DNA of 64,000 nucleotides from the NCBI RefSeq assembly GCF_008107635.1, contig NZ_SDGZ01000006.1, positions 22,505-86,504 of the forward strand, read 5' to 3'. This document shows positions 36,456 through 45,394 of the stretch, in pieces (position 1 is the stretch's first letter; every line of letters begins with the position of its first letter). The notes beneath the pieces were generated by a model. The model had not been told where the DNA came from. It saw nothing but the letters and a program-made list of their open reading frames with translations, and made no database searches. Source of the stretch: Weissella muntiaci (lineage in GTDB: Bacteria; Bacillota; Bacilli; Lactobacillales; Lactobacillaceae). A program made the position numbers and the translations under genes.

Positions 36456-37562
36456 TTAAGCCCCCCTCTGGAGCTGACCCTTTGTCATTGTAAGTTGACG
36501 CAACTGCCAATATTCAAACACGCCAATAAATACAACAATGATCAGCAGACCTGTTAAAGCATTAATAATTGGCATACCTAAGTATAAGACCAAAATAAAC
36601 CAAAATACAACGGTAAGGCCCGCAAACTTGCTTGTAATACTTATAAAAGCCCTTCGGCGCTCAGCAAGTTTGATCGGATAAACATGATCAAAAACCACAT
36701 TCTGCTGAGCTTTGACCAACGGATACCATTGGATGATCATTAGATAGACTAAAACAGTTAATAGCCCTAATTGTAACCAGCCAGTGCTTAAGAAGATTAA
36801 GACACCACCGAAAAGTGTAATTCGCAACCAAACTGATAAATACTGAGTTTGCCTTACAAAGGTTCGAACCATGATTTTGCTAATCGTCGTCGATTGCCGT
36901 GGCTCGAAGAACGCCAATAACGGATCAGCCCAAGCTCGCCGTTTAACGCGTGCTTGCATTCCGGGTACATCAATAAACATGTTAAAAAAAGCCAAGATCT
37001 TTTGTTGACGGTTCCGTTCGCTTACAACCAACTGATGCCAATTAACTAGTTTATTCGCTTGTCCTCGGTGACCTTGCGCAGACTCCTTAAAGCGTTGCAT
37101 ATATTGCATATTCCAAAAGGTAATTAGACCCTTAATACCAATGCTAATTATGATAATGATCATGGTTGCCGATATTCCAAATAATTTCGCCAATAGCGGA
37201 GTCAATACAAGCATGATCAAAAATTGAACCAACATATTTATGATAATACTGTACACTGTTGCCTGTCGCAAAATCTTTCGTAAACGATTTTCCGCGGCCA
37301 ATAAGTAAACTGGATCAGCTGGCAAAATGAAACTTGCTCCCCGCCAAAAAATGGAAAAGGTTAATCCTACTAAGATTAGCGCAAGGCTTTTGGTCCAAAA
37401 GCCTATCTGTATACTTACCAAGATTTGCTGATACCCTACCATCCCCGCACCAAGCAAAATTAGTAAAGCGATAATCGCATGATCATTAAAAACATACCGT
37501 AAATACTTTGCAAATTGTTGCCATTGACTCAGCCAACGTGCTCTAAAGGATAGTATTTTCAT
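36456..37562 (-). CDS. ecsB: ABC transporter permease EcsB
   Basis: Membrane subunit of the EcsAB exporter, linked in Bacillus to protein secretion, regulated intramembrane proteolysis and peptide export. 368 residues with six to eight helices and long cytoplasmic segments rich in Arg and Gln; the N-terminus KILSFRARWLSQWQQFAKYLRYVFNDH is characteristic. The start is ATG at 37562 after AAAGGGAG, overlapping the end of ecsA by 20 bases. Confidence 0.9.
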   Translation of the reverse strand: MKILSFRARWLSQWQQFAKYLRYVFNDHAIIALLILLGAGMVGYQQILVSIQIGFWTKSLALILVGLTFSIFWRGASFILPADPVYLLAAENRLRKILRQATVYSIIINMLVQFLIMLVLTPLLAKLFGISATMIIIIISIGIKGLITFWNMQYMQRFKESAQGHRGQANKLVNWHQLVVSERNRQQKILAFFNMFIDVPGMQARVKRRAWADPLLAFFEPRQSTTISKIMVRTFVRQTQYLSVWLRITLFGGVLIFLSTGWLQLGLLTVLVYLMIIQWYPLVKAQQNVVFDHVYPIKLAERRRAFISITSKFAGLTVVFWFILVLYLGMPIINALTGLLIIVVFIGVFEYWQLRQLTMTKGQLQRGA

Positions 37563-38262
37563 ATTCAACTCCCTTTTGATGCAACTCTGGCACTAAGCGT
37601 GCAAAATCATTTGTTGAGCCAGTTGCCGCAACCTTACCAGCCTTCAAATAAACAAACCGATCTGCTAGACCAGCCAATGTATCAAGCACATGGGTCGTCA
37701 AAAGAATTGAACCACCAGCAGCCTTACGTTCGGCGATTAATTGCAAAACATCCTGCACAGCAAGCACGTCCAGGCCAATAAAAGGCTCATCAATAATTAA
37801 TAATGGCGTGTCGGTTATAAAGGCCATTACGAGCATAACTTTTTGGCGCATTCCCTTTGAAAAATGGACAGGGAACCAGTTCAATTTATTATCTAGCCGA
37901 AAGATTTTAACCAATCGCTCAGCACGTTGCCAAGCGAGCTCTTCATCCAACTGATAGGCGGTGATTGTTACATCAATATGCTCCCTTAGGGTTAATTCTT
38001 CATATAAGATTGGTTGTTCAGGTACATAAGTGATTTGGGCCTTGTATGCCGCACTATCGCTCTGCAGGGTCGCACCATTTAAAGTGATTGAACCTTTTTT
38101 GGGTGACAATAGCCCGATAATATGATTAATCGTGGTTGATTTCCCCGACCCATTCAAACCAACTAATGCCACTAATTCGCCATCGTCAACTTTAAAACTA
38201 ATTTCATGAAGAATGCTTTCTTTACCATAGCCTCCAGCTAAATTTTCCACTACTAATGTCAT
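37543..38262 (-). CDS. ecsA: ABC transporter ATP-binding protein EcsA
   Basis: ATPase of EcsAB, 239 residues. Walker A GLNGSGKST near 35, signature FSKGMRQKV near 135, Walker B LLIIDEPFIGLD near 155, switch His in LLTTHVLDT. The ribosome binding site is GAAGGTA. The gene follows sbcC by 49 bases on the same strand, so sbcDC-ecsAB may be one transcript. Confidence 0.93.
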   Translation of the reverse strand: MTLVVENLAGGYGKESILHEISFKVDDGELVALVGLNGSGKSTTINHIIGLLSPKKGSITLNGATLQSDSAAYKAQITYVPEQPILYEELTLREHIDVTITAYQLDEELAWQRAERLVKIFRLDNKLNWFPVHFSKGMRQKVMLVMAFITDTPLLIIDEPFIGLDVLAVQDVLQLIAERKAAGGSILLTTHVLDTLAGLADRFVYLKAGKVAATGSTNDFARLVPELHQKGVEYENTIL

Positions 38263-38311
38263 CTGTTCTGTACCTTCCTTCGCTTACTCGCTTCTAATAA
38301 TTTCGTCACTC

Positions 38312-41300
38312 TTACAAAGTTTGATAGTACAGCTCTGAATGACCGTTTCCTTGCTTCTTAACCTGCAACTGTTGCCCAATTTGACTCTTCATTGACTCGA
38401 CGTGGGAAATAACCCCAACCATACGGCCGTCTTGTTCAACTAAATTCAATGCCTCCAAAGCCTCTTGCAACGTATTTGCATCCAATGATCCAAACCCTTC
38501 GTCAATGAAGAGGGCATCAATCTGCGCCCCACCAGCCCGGTTCTGTACCACCGCTGCCAGTGACAAAGCAATCGCTAGTGCGGCAATAAATGACTCACCA
38601 CCGGACAGCGAACTAGTTGACCGGATTTTACCAGCATCTTGATCTAATACATCAATGTTCAAACCATTTTGATTAGCACGACCAGCAACATCGTTGTTCA
38701 AGACAAACTGATAGCGTCCCTTTGATAATTGCCCAATATAATAACGATTCGCGTATTGTAGCACTTCGGCTAGGTACATCCGTAAAACATACGGTTCCAA
38801 TCTAAGTTTCTGTGCATTATCCCCATCAACAACTGCCGCCAATTGTAACAGACTTGCTGAATCACCAGTCAATTTCTCCAAGGTATTGCTAATTTCAATT
38901 AGTTTTTGTTCCAAATCACTTTGCTTCGCAAGCGCTTGTTCCAGATTATGCTGCTCAGCTTGTACCTGCTCCAAGTCAGCTAAGGCCTGGGCCTTTTCCT
39001 GACTAAGTTGAGCTAAGTCTGGCCGTGACTGATCCTTGATTTCGATCATTAACTCCTCTAAGGTTTCATTCACCTGAAGCAGTTGTTCATCATAGCGCGT
39101 AACCTCCTCGGTTAGCTTTTGCAGTTGCATTGGCACTTGAACCAATTCTGCTTGCAAGGCAACTACCTCATTAAGATCCTTAATATTCTCAGGAAGTTCT
39201 AACTGATCAATTTGCTCATTGGCTAGTTCAAGATGTTGCTTTTGCTTCGTTAGCAAGTCATTTTGTTTCGCCAAAGTTGCTTGATTGGCTGTCAAAAAGC
39301 TCTGCGCTTCGGCCAAGGCTCGTTGCTGATCTTGCAATGCTTTTTCTAAGCCATTCAGCCGTTCTTTGGTCTCAAACAATTCTTGTTCAATAACTACAAC
39401 CGCGGGCGTCTCAGGCAAGTCATTCATACTACTATTAAGCTGCTCATACAACGCCTGACTTGTCGCAATGTTCTGTTGTTTTTTCAATAAATCCTGCCCA
39501 ACCTGCTTATATGCCAAATCTGCTTTAGCAAGTTCAGTTTGAGTGGCTAGCTTAATCGCTTGGTTTGCCTGAATGTCACTTGCAACTGTCAGAAACGCAT
39601 TTTCCACTTTTCCTTGATCCCATTTGGCGCCTAATTCCTGTGAAAAATTCTTATTCCAACGGTCACTTAAAGTTTGCCAACCAGCCTCAAAATGCTTCAT
39701 GATATCCTGCAAACGCTTATTCGCTTGGTCCAACTGTATCTCTAATAAACTCATCCGTTCATCAGAATTAGCGATTTCAGCAGTTAGAACGGCAACCGAA
39801 TGGCCGGCTTCCTCAGCCGCATCAACTGCCTTTTTTAACTCATCGGCGGTAATTTTGTTTTCACTATGATGATCAGCTTGCCCAGTATAGATTTCACCAC
39901 AGACCAAGCAAGGCTCCCCAATTTCCAAGTCAGCCTGAATTTGCTGAATGAAAAGTTGCTTACGTTCGTCTCTTCGTTCGTTCGCATGACGCTTAGCATC
40001 CGCTAGTTGAACCGTCTGTTGCTGATGCTGTGCGATTAGCTCTGTCTGCTGTTTACTTAAGGTCTGTTTTTCACTTTCCAACTCAGCGATATTCCGACGT
40101 TGTTCTACTAATACTTGATACTTTCCTTGCAGGTCATTAAATTGTGCTTGTTGATCCTCAAGGTCCGCATATTGCTCAATCTGGTTAGTCTGTTCGAGTA
40201 ACCGTCCTGATAGAATTTGTTGCTGCTGCTCTAAAGTCCCCGAATCATTTTTCGCCTTGTCGAGCTGTTGCTTTGTTGTATCAAGTTGTATAAACAATTT
40301 AGCACGTTGTTGCGCAGCTGGTAGTTGCTGACCCTGCAAAAAATCACTTTGCTTCCGTAATTCAACAATTTCATCACTCATTTGCGTACTCTGCTGCTGA
40401 CTCATATTGGCCTGCTCAAGTTGTTGCTCTGCCTCAACCACGATCCGCTCCTGTTGTTGCAAATCGAGTTGAAGTTGTTTGATCTTAGCTTGATCATTCT
40501 GTACGGTCGTGAATAACGGTTGATGCGTTTGGGCCCAACTCAATTTTGCTAACTTTTCCCGTTGAACTTGGACGAGTGGCTTAGTCTGTTCAAGCTCAAC
40601 TAATTTCAACTTTGTTTCCGCTTGGGTTTGAATTAATTTTTCCAAACTCACGCCCGCTGAATACAACTGATCAGCTTTATTAAAAGCCTGCTTCTGGGTG
40701 GCAACCAATTCAGCTTGTGCTGAAAGTCGCTGATTCATTTGGATAGTCTGTCGCTTGACCAGTTTCAACTGCTCAATTAACTCAATTGGACGCTCAGTTT
40801 CCCAAATAAAGTCATCTAACAAGAAATCCCAACGATTTCGTAGTTCGGTCTGCGCCTGAGTCCGATCTTTAACTTGCTCCTTCAGACGACTTGTTAATTC
40901 ATCAAAGATCTCGGTTCCAAACAACGAACGCAGAATTTCCCGTTTTTCATCAGAAGTAGCCGCCAAAAATTCACGAAACTTATTCTGTGGTAGCAGAATA
41001 ATCCTTTTAAACTGATCAGCCGTTAAATGCAGTAGGTTCTGAACCTCAAGTTTAACTTCTTGTGCTTTAGACCCAATCAGACGTAGCTCACTTTCAAGCT
41101 CTGCATCTAGCTCCACAAAGCGAACGTCCATTTGACGAACCTTCATACTGGTATCATCCTCAGCCGAGGTTTTCTTAACCTGGTATCGTGGTCGGCGCCT
41201 AATTTGATAAAAGCGACCGTGATGTTCAAAGGTAAATACAACTTCTGTAATTTGCTGATCTGATGCGAAATCGCTCCGCATTTCCTCAGCTTTTCGCTCA

Positions 41301-41470
41301 CTCGTACCAACATTGTAGAGGGCGAAGGTCATCGCATCGAACATCGTTGTTTTCCCTGCACCGGTGTCTCCCGTAATCAAAAATAACTTCGACTTGTTAA
41401 AATTACGAAAATCGATCGTTTCGTGTTCGTATGGACCGAAATTAGTCATACTAATTGTTATGGGGCGCAT
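38312..41470 (-). CDS. sbcC: Exonuclease subunit SbcC (Rad50-like)
   Basis: SMC-like ATPase that with SbcD opens DNA hairpins and removes protein-blocked ends. 1052 residues: Walker A TGDTGAGKTTMFD near 33-45, two long coiled coils rich in Gln and Leu, a zinc hook CLVC near 521, ABC signature SLSGGES near 950 and Walker B ALFIDEGFGSLD near the C-terminus. The start ATG overlaps the sbcD stop (TAATG) and uses GGAGGAAG. Confidence 0.95.
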   Translation of the reverse strand: MRPITISMTNFGPYEHETIDFRNFNKSKLFLITGDTGAGKTTMFDAMTFALYNVGTSERKAEEMRSDFASDQQITEVVFTFEHHGRFYQIRRRPRYQVKKTSAEDDTSMKVRQMDVRFVELDAELESELRLIGSKAQEVKLEVQNLLHLTADQFKRIILLPQNKFREFLAATSDEKREILRSLFGTEIFDELTSRLKEQVKDRTQAQTELRNRWDFLLDDFIWETERPIELIEQLKLVKRQTIQMNQRLSAQAELVATQKQAFNKADQLYSAGVSLEKLIQTQAETKLKLVELEQTKPLVQVQREKLAKLSWAQTHQPLFTTVQNDQAKIKQLQLDLQQQERIVVEAEQQLEQANMSQQQSTQMSDEIVELRKQSDFLQGQQLPAAQQRAKLFIQLDTTKQQLDKAKNDSGTLEQQQQILSGRLLEQTNQIEQYADLEDQQAQFNDLQGKYQVLVEQRRNIAELESEKQTLSKQQTELIAQHQQQTVQLADAKRHANERRDERKQLFIQQIQADLEIGEPCLVCGEIYTGQADHHSENKITADELKKAVDAAEEAGHSVAVLTAEIANSDERMSLLEIQLDQANKRLQDIMKHFEAGWQTLSDRWNKNFSQELGAKWDQGKVENAFLTVASDIQANQAIKLATQTELAKADLAYKQVGQDLLKKQQNIATSQALYEQLNSSMNDLPETPAVVVIEQELFETKERLNGLEKALQDQQRALAEAQSFLTANQATLAKQNDLLTKQKQHLELANEQIDQLELPENIKDLNEVVALQAELVQVPMQLQKLTEEVTRYDEQLLQVNETLEELMIEIKDQSRPDLAQLSQEKAQALADLEQVQAEQHNLEQALAKQSDLEQKLIEISNTLEKLTGDSASLLQLAAVVDGDNAQKLRLEPYVLRMYLAEVLQYANRYYIGQLSKGRYQFVLNNDVAGRANQNGLNIDVLDQDAGKIRSTSSLSGGESFIAALAIALSLAAVVQNRAGGAQIDALFIDEGFGSLDANTLQEALEALNLVEQDGRMVGVISHVESMKSQIGQQLQVKKQGNGHSELYYQTL

Positions 41471-42645
41471 TATGCTTCCTCCGTGTCTCGACGCAATGCG
41501 ATCATCGTTTCTTGAATCACTGTTTTCATATCGTTATCCAAACGTGTCCCGCTAACATCCTGATAAAATCGTTCAATCAGCGCAACATCATCCAACTCCT
41601 CAGCCAAATCGTTAGCTTCCTGACTCACAAGGTGTTCATTAATCGCAGTCACATCATATTGCAATTCAACAATGTCGCCATAAATCTCGGTCAAGGTTTG
41701 CCGAATCGTTTGCTCCTTGGTAAAGCCTTGCAACCTAATTGAAAAATAGTTTGCCCCTTGCCGTTCGTATTTTTGATAAAAATCTGGATCAATCAGCGTC
41801 GCATACGTTTCATGCAAAACGATCAAATCTTTTTTTGTCTGCAATGGCAGCCAAGTTGTCTTCAATCCAGTAGCATCAAGATCGACCAGATAGACGCCCT
41901 TCTCATTACCAGCTTCCTTAGTATTAAACTTAATAGGCGAACCAGCGTATTTAACCTTTTCGCTCGGACTCGCCTGCTTCAGATGTAAATGGCCTAGCGC
42001 AACATAATCAAAAGCATCAAATAAATTAGCAGCAAGATTTTTCAAACCACCAACTTTTGAATTCGTCTCCGAAGTTAATTCGTAATTTTCATTTCCCGGA
42101 CCACTAACATAATAATGAGTCACTAAAACATGTCGCTTTGCAGGATCAAAACTTTTTTCCATATCACCTAAGATATCTGACATAACCTGCTCAATGCTGG
42201 CGTACTGCTCATATTCTTCTAAGGACCTTTGATAGTAAATCCGAGCATCAGTCGGATCAATAAACGGCAACAGATAAATCTGCGTGTCTGCTAATTCGAT
42301 TGGTGTAAAAGCACCTGCTAATGTCGTATTCAAGAATAAATCATTAGCCGCACGCCATTCAGCACCTGCCCCCAAACGGGTTGCTCCATCATGATTCCCA
42401 GACACTGCATAAATTGGAAGCCCCTCAGCGATATTAAGCACTCTCAGTTCTCGCTCCAGTTCTGCCATCGCCGCCAACGACGGAATTGCCCGATCATATA
42501 AATCACCAGCGATTATGACACCATCAACTTGATACTGCTTTGCTAGTTGCACAATTTGTTCAAATGCAACTTGTTGCTCAGCCAATAGGCTAAACTCTCC
42601 TAATTCCTTACCAATATGCCAATCTGCCGTATGTAACAATCGCAT
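41470..42645 (-). CDS. sbcD: Exonuclease subunit SbcD (Mre11-like)
   Basis: Metallophosphoesterase nuclease of the SbcCD complex, 391 residues. Metal-binding motifs in order: HTADWHIG (4-11), GDLYDR near 48, GNHDG near 83, THYYVSG near 171 and GHLHLK near 206, followed by the capping domain. The ribosome binding site is AAGGGTG. Confidence 0.95.
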   Translation of the reverse strand: MRLLHTADWHIGKELGEFSLLAEQQVAFEQIVQLAKQYQVDGVIIAGDLYDRAIPSLAAMAELERELRVLNIAEGLPIYAVSGNHDGATRLGAGAEWRAANDLFLNTTLAGAFTPIELADTQIYLLPFIDPTDARIYYQRSLEEYEQYASIEQVMSDILGDMEKSFDPAKRHVLVTHYYVSGPGNENYELTSETNSKVGGLKNLAANLFDAFDYVALGHLHLKQASPSEKVKYAGSPIKFNTKEAGNEKGVYLVDLDATGLKTTWLPLQTKKDLIVLHETYATLIDPDFYQKYERQGANYFSIRLQGFTKEQTIRQTLTEIYGDIVELQYDVTAINEHLVSQEANDLAEELDDVALIERFYQDVSGTRLDNDMKTVIQETMIALRRDTEEA

Positions 42646-42756
42646 TCGATCACACCCTTACTTATTATTTCACTAAGATAATTATACTAAAAATAAGATC
42701 CAGTTGCGTCAACCCCATCAATTATTAGTAGGTCGGTCTAAGATTATCAATTCCAG

Positions 42757-42784
42757 TTACAATTCACTCGAAGTGGTCTAAAAT
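42757..42784 (+). promoter_or_regulatory. Promoter of the glycosylase-family gene
   Basis: TTACAA, 16 bases, TAAAAT, about 30 bases before the ATG at 42815. Moderate match. Confidence 0.4.
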
Positions 42785-42814
42785 TAAACTAACATCTTAG
42801 AGTGAGGTAATCAC

Positions 42815-43432
42815 ATGACTGATTTCGAGCAGGCATACGCCCAAATAATCGCTGCAATCAAAGCTGATCCAGAAAACAAAACATACACTGATCAAGGCTG
42901 GGAACCAATGTTATCAATTCATCCTGAGGCAACGTTCATCATTATTGGTCAAGCCCCAAGCCGGAAAGTCCAGGAGCATGGTGTCATGTGGGATGATCAA
43001 AGTGGTGATCGTCTCCGTGATTGGCTTGGCATCTCCTATGAAGAATTTTATGCTAGTCATCGACTTGCGGTTGTACCAATGGACTTTTACTTTCCAGGCA
43101 AATCAAAGAACGGTGGTGATGAGCTACCGCGCAAGACAATGGCCCCAAAATATCACGATCAATTGTTGGCGTTAATGCCTAACCTCAAGACCTTTATCTT
43201 GGTTGGCAATACCGCACTACATTATTATTTGCAATTACCGACTTCCACACCACTTACTAAAGTGGTTCAAGAGGCTGCTATTCCAACCCAACTAACCGCA
43301 GATACCATGGTCAATATTCCTTTACCTCATCCTTCGCCACGTAATAACATTTGGCTTGCAAAGAATCGTTGGTTTACCGAAACCAAACTCCCCGAACTGA
43401 AGAACCTAATTCGACAATTGATGAGTGACTAA
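42815..43432 (+). CDS. Uracil-DNA glycosylase family protein
   Basis: 205-residue protein of the UDG superfamily (alpha/beta fold). The N-terminal water-activating-loop equivalent is IIIGQAPS at about 43-50, and the C-terminal loop is PLPHPSPRNN near 169-178, matching the HPSP-type motif. The protein lacks the Cys cluster of iron-sulfur UDGs. Its length and the GQAPS form fit the uracil-DNA glycosylase-like branch found in lactobacilli, whose base specificity is not established. The ribosome binding site is GTGAGG; the gene stands alone between sbcDC and a bidirectional terminator. Confidence 0.85.
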   Translation: MTDFEQAYAQIIAAIKADPENKTYTDQGWEPMLSIHPEATFIIIGQAPSRKVQEHGVMWDDQSGDRLRDWLGISYEEFYASHRLAVVPMDFYFPGKSKNGGDELPRKTMAPKYHDQLLALMPNLKTFILVGNTALHYYLQLPTSTPLTKVVQEAAIPTQLTADTMVNIPLPHPSPRNNIWLAKNRWFTETKLPELKNLIRQLMSD

Positions 43433-43434
43433 CC

Positions 43435-43471
43435 AAAAATAGCAGATGATTATAATCATCTGCTATTTTTT
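43435..43471. terminator. Bidirectional terminator
   Basis: AAAAATAGCAGATGAT-TATA-ATCATCTGCTATTTTT, perfect stem between convergent genes. Confidence 0.93.
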
Positions 43472-43473
43472 AA

Positions 43474-44718
43474 TTAATAACCAATTAAACCTGTCGCAAG
43501 TCCCCACATCCCACTCAAAGCAACCAATGTCAGAATTACCATGCAGAACCACTCCATTTTGGTAATTCGAATTCCCTTTTCATGACGCGAGTAAATATAA
43601 AACCCAAAGCCCAAAATATATGGGATTGAGCAAATCCATAGGTATGTTAAACCAGCCAGAAGAATCGCACCAACCTGGAAAGTTAAAGCAAGTGCTCCTA
43701 CCAACGTCATTCCCTTTTGTCCGTCTGCCAATCCGACTTTACACATATAGGCGGCCACCATCCCATAACATACCATTCCCATGGCAGTGCTAAGTGAAAA
43801 CGCAAAATCATAAGCTTGGCTGGAAAAATATAACGAAATCATGAACAGTTGCACCAAGACTTGAGTTAGGATCAACGAATTGATTGGTGCACCTTTTCGG
43901 TTCGTCTTTCCAAACCATTTTGGCATCAAGCCTTGCTTTGCCATCTGGGATGTCGCCTCAACTGGTAGCATCGTCCATGACAGCCATGCACCCAAGATTG
44001 ACAAGATTAGACCAATTGAAATAAAAGCACCACCAAAGCCGCCAACCATTCGGCCGAAAATATAGACTAGCGCTGGGCTCTCCATGTTAACTAACTCTGA
44101 CTGTGGCAAGTACCCATATGGAATCATCGATACAACCAGATAAATCGCCAATAATGAAAGCACTCCGATAATGGTTGCTCGACCGACATCATGCTTCCTT
44201 CTCGCCCGACTTGCCATCATCGAAGCTCCTTCAACACCAACAAAGACCCACATCATTACCATAATTGAACCACGGACTTGCGCTAAAATCCCGCCGGCAC
44301 TAGCATCCGAGAAAACTGCCTGTCCTGCCGTATTAATCTGGAAATTATGCCAGAACTCTTGTGTGAAAATCCCTGCTTTAAATGAAATTATCCCAATTAC
44401 AATAAAAGCAAAAATTGGAATCAATTTCGCAATCAATACAACTGCATTGATCAACGCAGCTGATTCAACGCCATTTACAACCAACAAGGTTAGGCTCCAT
44501 GCAATAATCGAAGCTCCAATGATCGCCGGCACAGAATTCCCACTAGCAACAGCCGGAAAAAAATAACCAAATGCCGACATCATGATCGTCGCGAAGGCCA
44601 CGTTCCCAAGCCAAGCTGACAACCAATAACCCCAACCTGTAATAAAACCTGCGAAATCACCAAAACCCGCTCGCGCATAATCAGAAAAGCCTGATAGATT
44701 TGGGCGTTTGATTGCCAA
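43474..44718 (-). pseudogene. APC-family amino acid permease, 5' end missing at the prophage junction
   Basis: C-terminal part (about 414 residues, some ten helices) of an amino acid/polyamine antiporter similar to the ArcD/YjeM branch (YARAGFGDFAGFITGWGYWLSAWLGN is the start of helix 3 in such proteins). The normal N-terminal 60-75 residues, with helix 1 and its GGGIFN-type substrate motif, are absent. The only available start is a TTG at 44718 with no ribosome binding site, and the frame upstream soon meets a stop. The break coincides with the start of prophage sequence, so the missing part is expected at the other prophage end. Almost certainly non-functional in this lysogen. Confidence 0.82.
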
Positions 44719-44778
44719 GTGAAAACTATGTCTACAAACGCCGGTAAATCAACATCGAAATTCATTGTATTATGCAAA

Positions 44779-44800
44779 GGACTCACTAAGGGACTCACTA
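44779..44800. repeat. Tandem GGACTCACTA direct repeats near the attachment site
   Basis: Two perfect copies of GGACTCACTA with a 12-base period, plus GGACTCAC again at 44932-44939. Placement 60-220 bases inside the prophage end fits arm-type integrase-binding sites; this role is inferred. Confidence 0.5.
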
Positions 44801-44811
44801 CTTTTTGTAAG

Positions 44812-44848
44812 TAAAAAAGCATCTGAATCTCATTAGAAATTCAAACGC
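44812..44848 (-). terminator. Terminator of the three-gene small cassette
   Basis: On the minus strand GCGTTTGAA-TT-TCT-AATG-AGA-TTCAGATGC followed by TTTTTT; nine outer pairs (two G-T) plus three inner pairs. Confidence 0.62.
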
Positions 44849-44892
44849 TACCTATATAAATAGATTCTAAAATATCCCTCATCGAGTAATGT

Positions 44893-44921
44893 CGTCATTC
44901 TATCTTGAATGGCGTTTTTTT
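44893..44921 (+). terminator. Plus-strand terminator at the prophage end
   Basis: CGTCATTC-TATCTT-GAATGGCG followed by seven T. It would stop plus-strand transcripts crossing the attachment region, for example from the opposite end of the excised circular phage. Confidence 0.5.
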
Positions 44922-45099
44922 ATTGCTCCCCGGACTCACGTTCTGCCATTAATTGTTTTAGTTCTTCTATATCATCATCAGTCGCTAAGTTTCTGATGAA
45001 TGACCGTGCATAACTACGATACTGCAAATACTTAGCTTGTTCCTTATTCTTTTCTTGCCAGCGCTTGTTGCGCTCCGTCTGAGTATTCTTTTCGGACAT
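44920..45099 (-). CDS. Small hydrophilic phage protein (59 aa)
   Basis: 59 codons starting MSEKNTQTERNKRWQEKN, ending LKQLMAERESGEQ. The N-terminal half is very basic and helical, with RSYARSFIRNLATDDDIEELKQL in the middle; this pattern occurs in small phage proteins of unknown function. No membrane segment. Its ATG overlaps the stop of the 28-codon gene upstream (TAATG), so the two are coupled, and the local ribosome binding site is weak. Last gene of the cassette driven from 45423. Confidence 0.7.
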   Translation of the reverse strand: MSEKNTQTERNKRWQEKNKEQAKYLQYRSYARSFIRNLATDDDIEELKQLMAERESGEQ

Positions 45100-45185
45100 T
45101 ATTTTACCAACCCCACAATTAAAGTGATTATTTGGATAGCTATCATCAAAGTAAGTAATTTTTCTGTTCTATTAAATTTCTTCAT
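45099..45185 (-). CDS. Tiny single-helix membrane peptide (28 aa)
   Basis: 28 codons: a basic start MKKFNRTEK followed by one hydrophobic helix (LLTLMIAIQIITLIVGLVK). It aligns without gaps to the C-terminal part of the 40-residue protein upstream (R-S/T-D/E-K-L, then shared Ile and Leu positions), suggesting duplication. The ribosome binding site is poor; a strong hairpin ends 24 bases before the start. The size and shape recall holin-like type I toxins, but that is only a resemblance. Real translation is supported mainly by the TAATG overlap with the next gene. Confidence 0.55.
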   Translation of the reverse strand: MKKFNRTEKLLTLMIAIQIITLIVGLVK

Positions 45186-45209
45186 AATTATATGTTAATA
45201 TGGATACAC

Positions 45210-45239
45210 CAAAGGAAGGTCATCTCTGACCTTTCTTTG
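45210..45239. other. Stable hairpin between the two membrane-peptide genes
   Basis: CAAAGGAAGGTCA-TCTC-TGACCTTTCTTTG: 13 pairs with one G-T. There is no T run, so it is not an ordinary terminator; it may be an RNA processing or translation-control element for the 28-codon gene. Confidence 0.55.
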
Positions 45240-45248
45240 ACAAGAGCC

Positions 45249-45371
45249 CTATGCAAGCAACTCTTTGATAAGTGCGATTAGCGAGATTCCTACACCTACT
45301 AATGTTAACTTATCTGACCTTGACCAAGGCTCTTTTTGTTTGCGCTTGGCGTGTTTAGGCTTGTATCTCAT
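45249..45371 (-). CDS. Small basic single-helix membrane protein (40 aa)
   Basis: 40 codons starting MRYKPKHAKRKQKEPW: an N-terminal cytoplasmic stretch with nine Lys/Arg in the first 13 residues, then one membrane helix (LTLVGVGISLIALIKELLA). The ribosome binding site is the strongest in the region (GAAAGGAGGAGGAT), and it is the first gene of the cassette, 24 bases from the -10. No known family recognised; superinfection exclusion or membrane toxicity are the obvious hypotheses for such phage proteins, untested. Confidence 0.75.
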   Translation of the reverse strand: MRYKPKHAKRKQKEPWSRSDKLTLVGVGISLIALIKELLA

Positions 45372-45394
45372 ATCCTCCTCCTTTCTATATATTA

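Noticed and set aside
44171..44566. 131-codon plus-strand frame opposite the permease
   Set aside because: Antisense shadow of membrane helices; the hydrophobic composition is a by-product of the permease codons.
44580..44822. 80-codon minus-strand frame spanning the permease/prophage junction
   Set aside because: It reads the permease in the wrong frame, has no ribosome binding site, and its start overlaps the terminator T-run region; it is a junction artefact.
45210..45239. Terminator between the 40- and 28-codon phage genes
   Set aside because: The hairpin is strong but is not followed by a T run on either strand, so it is listed only as a structural element.
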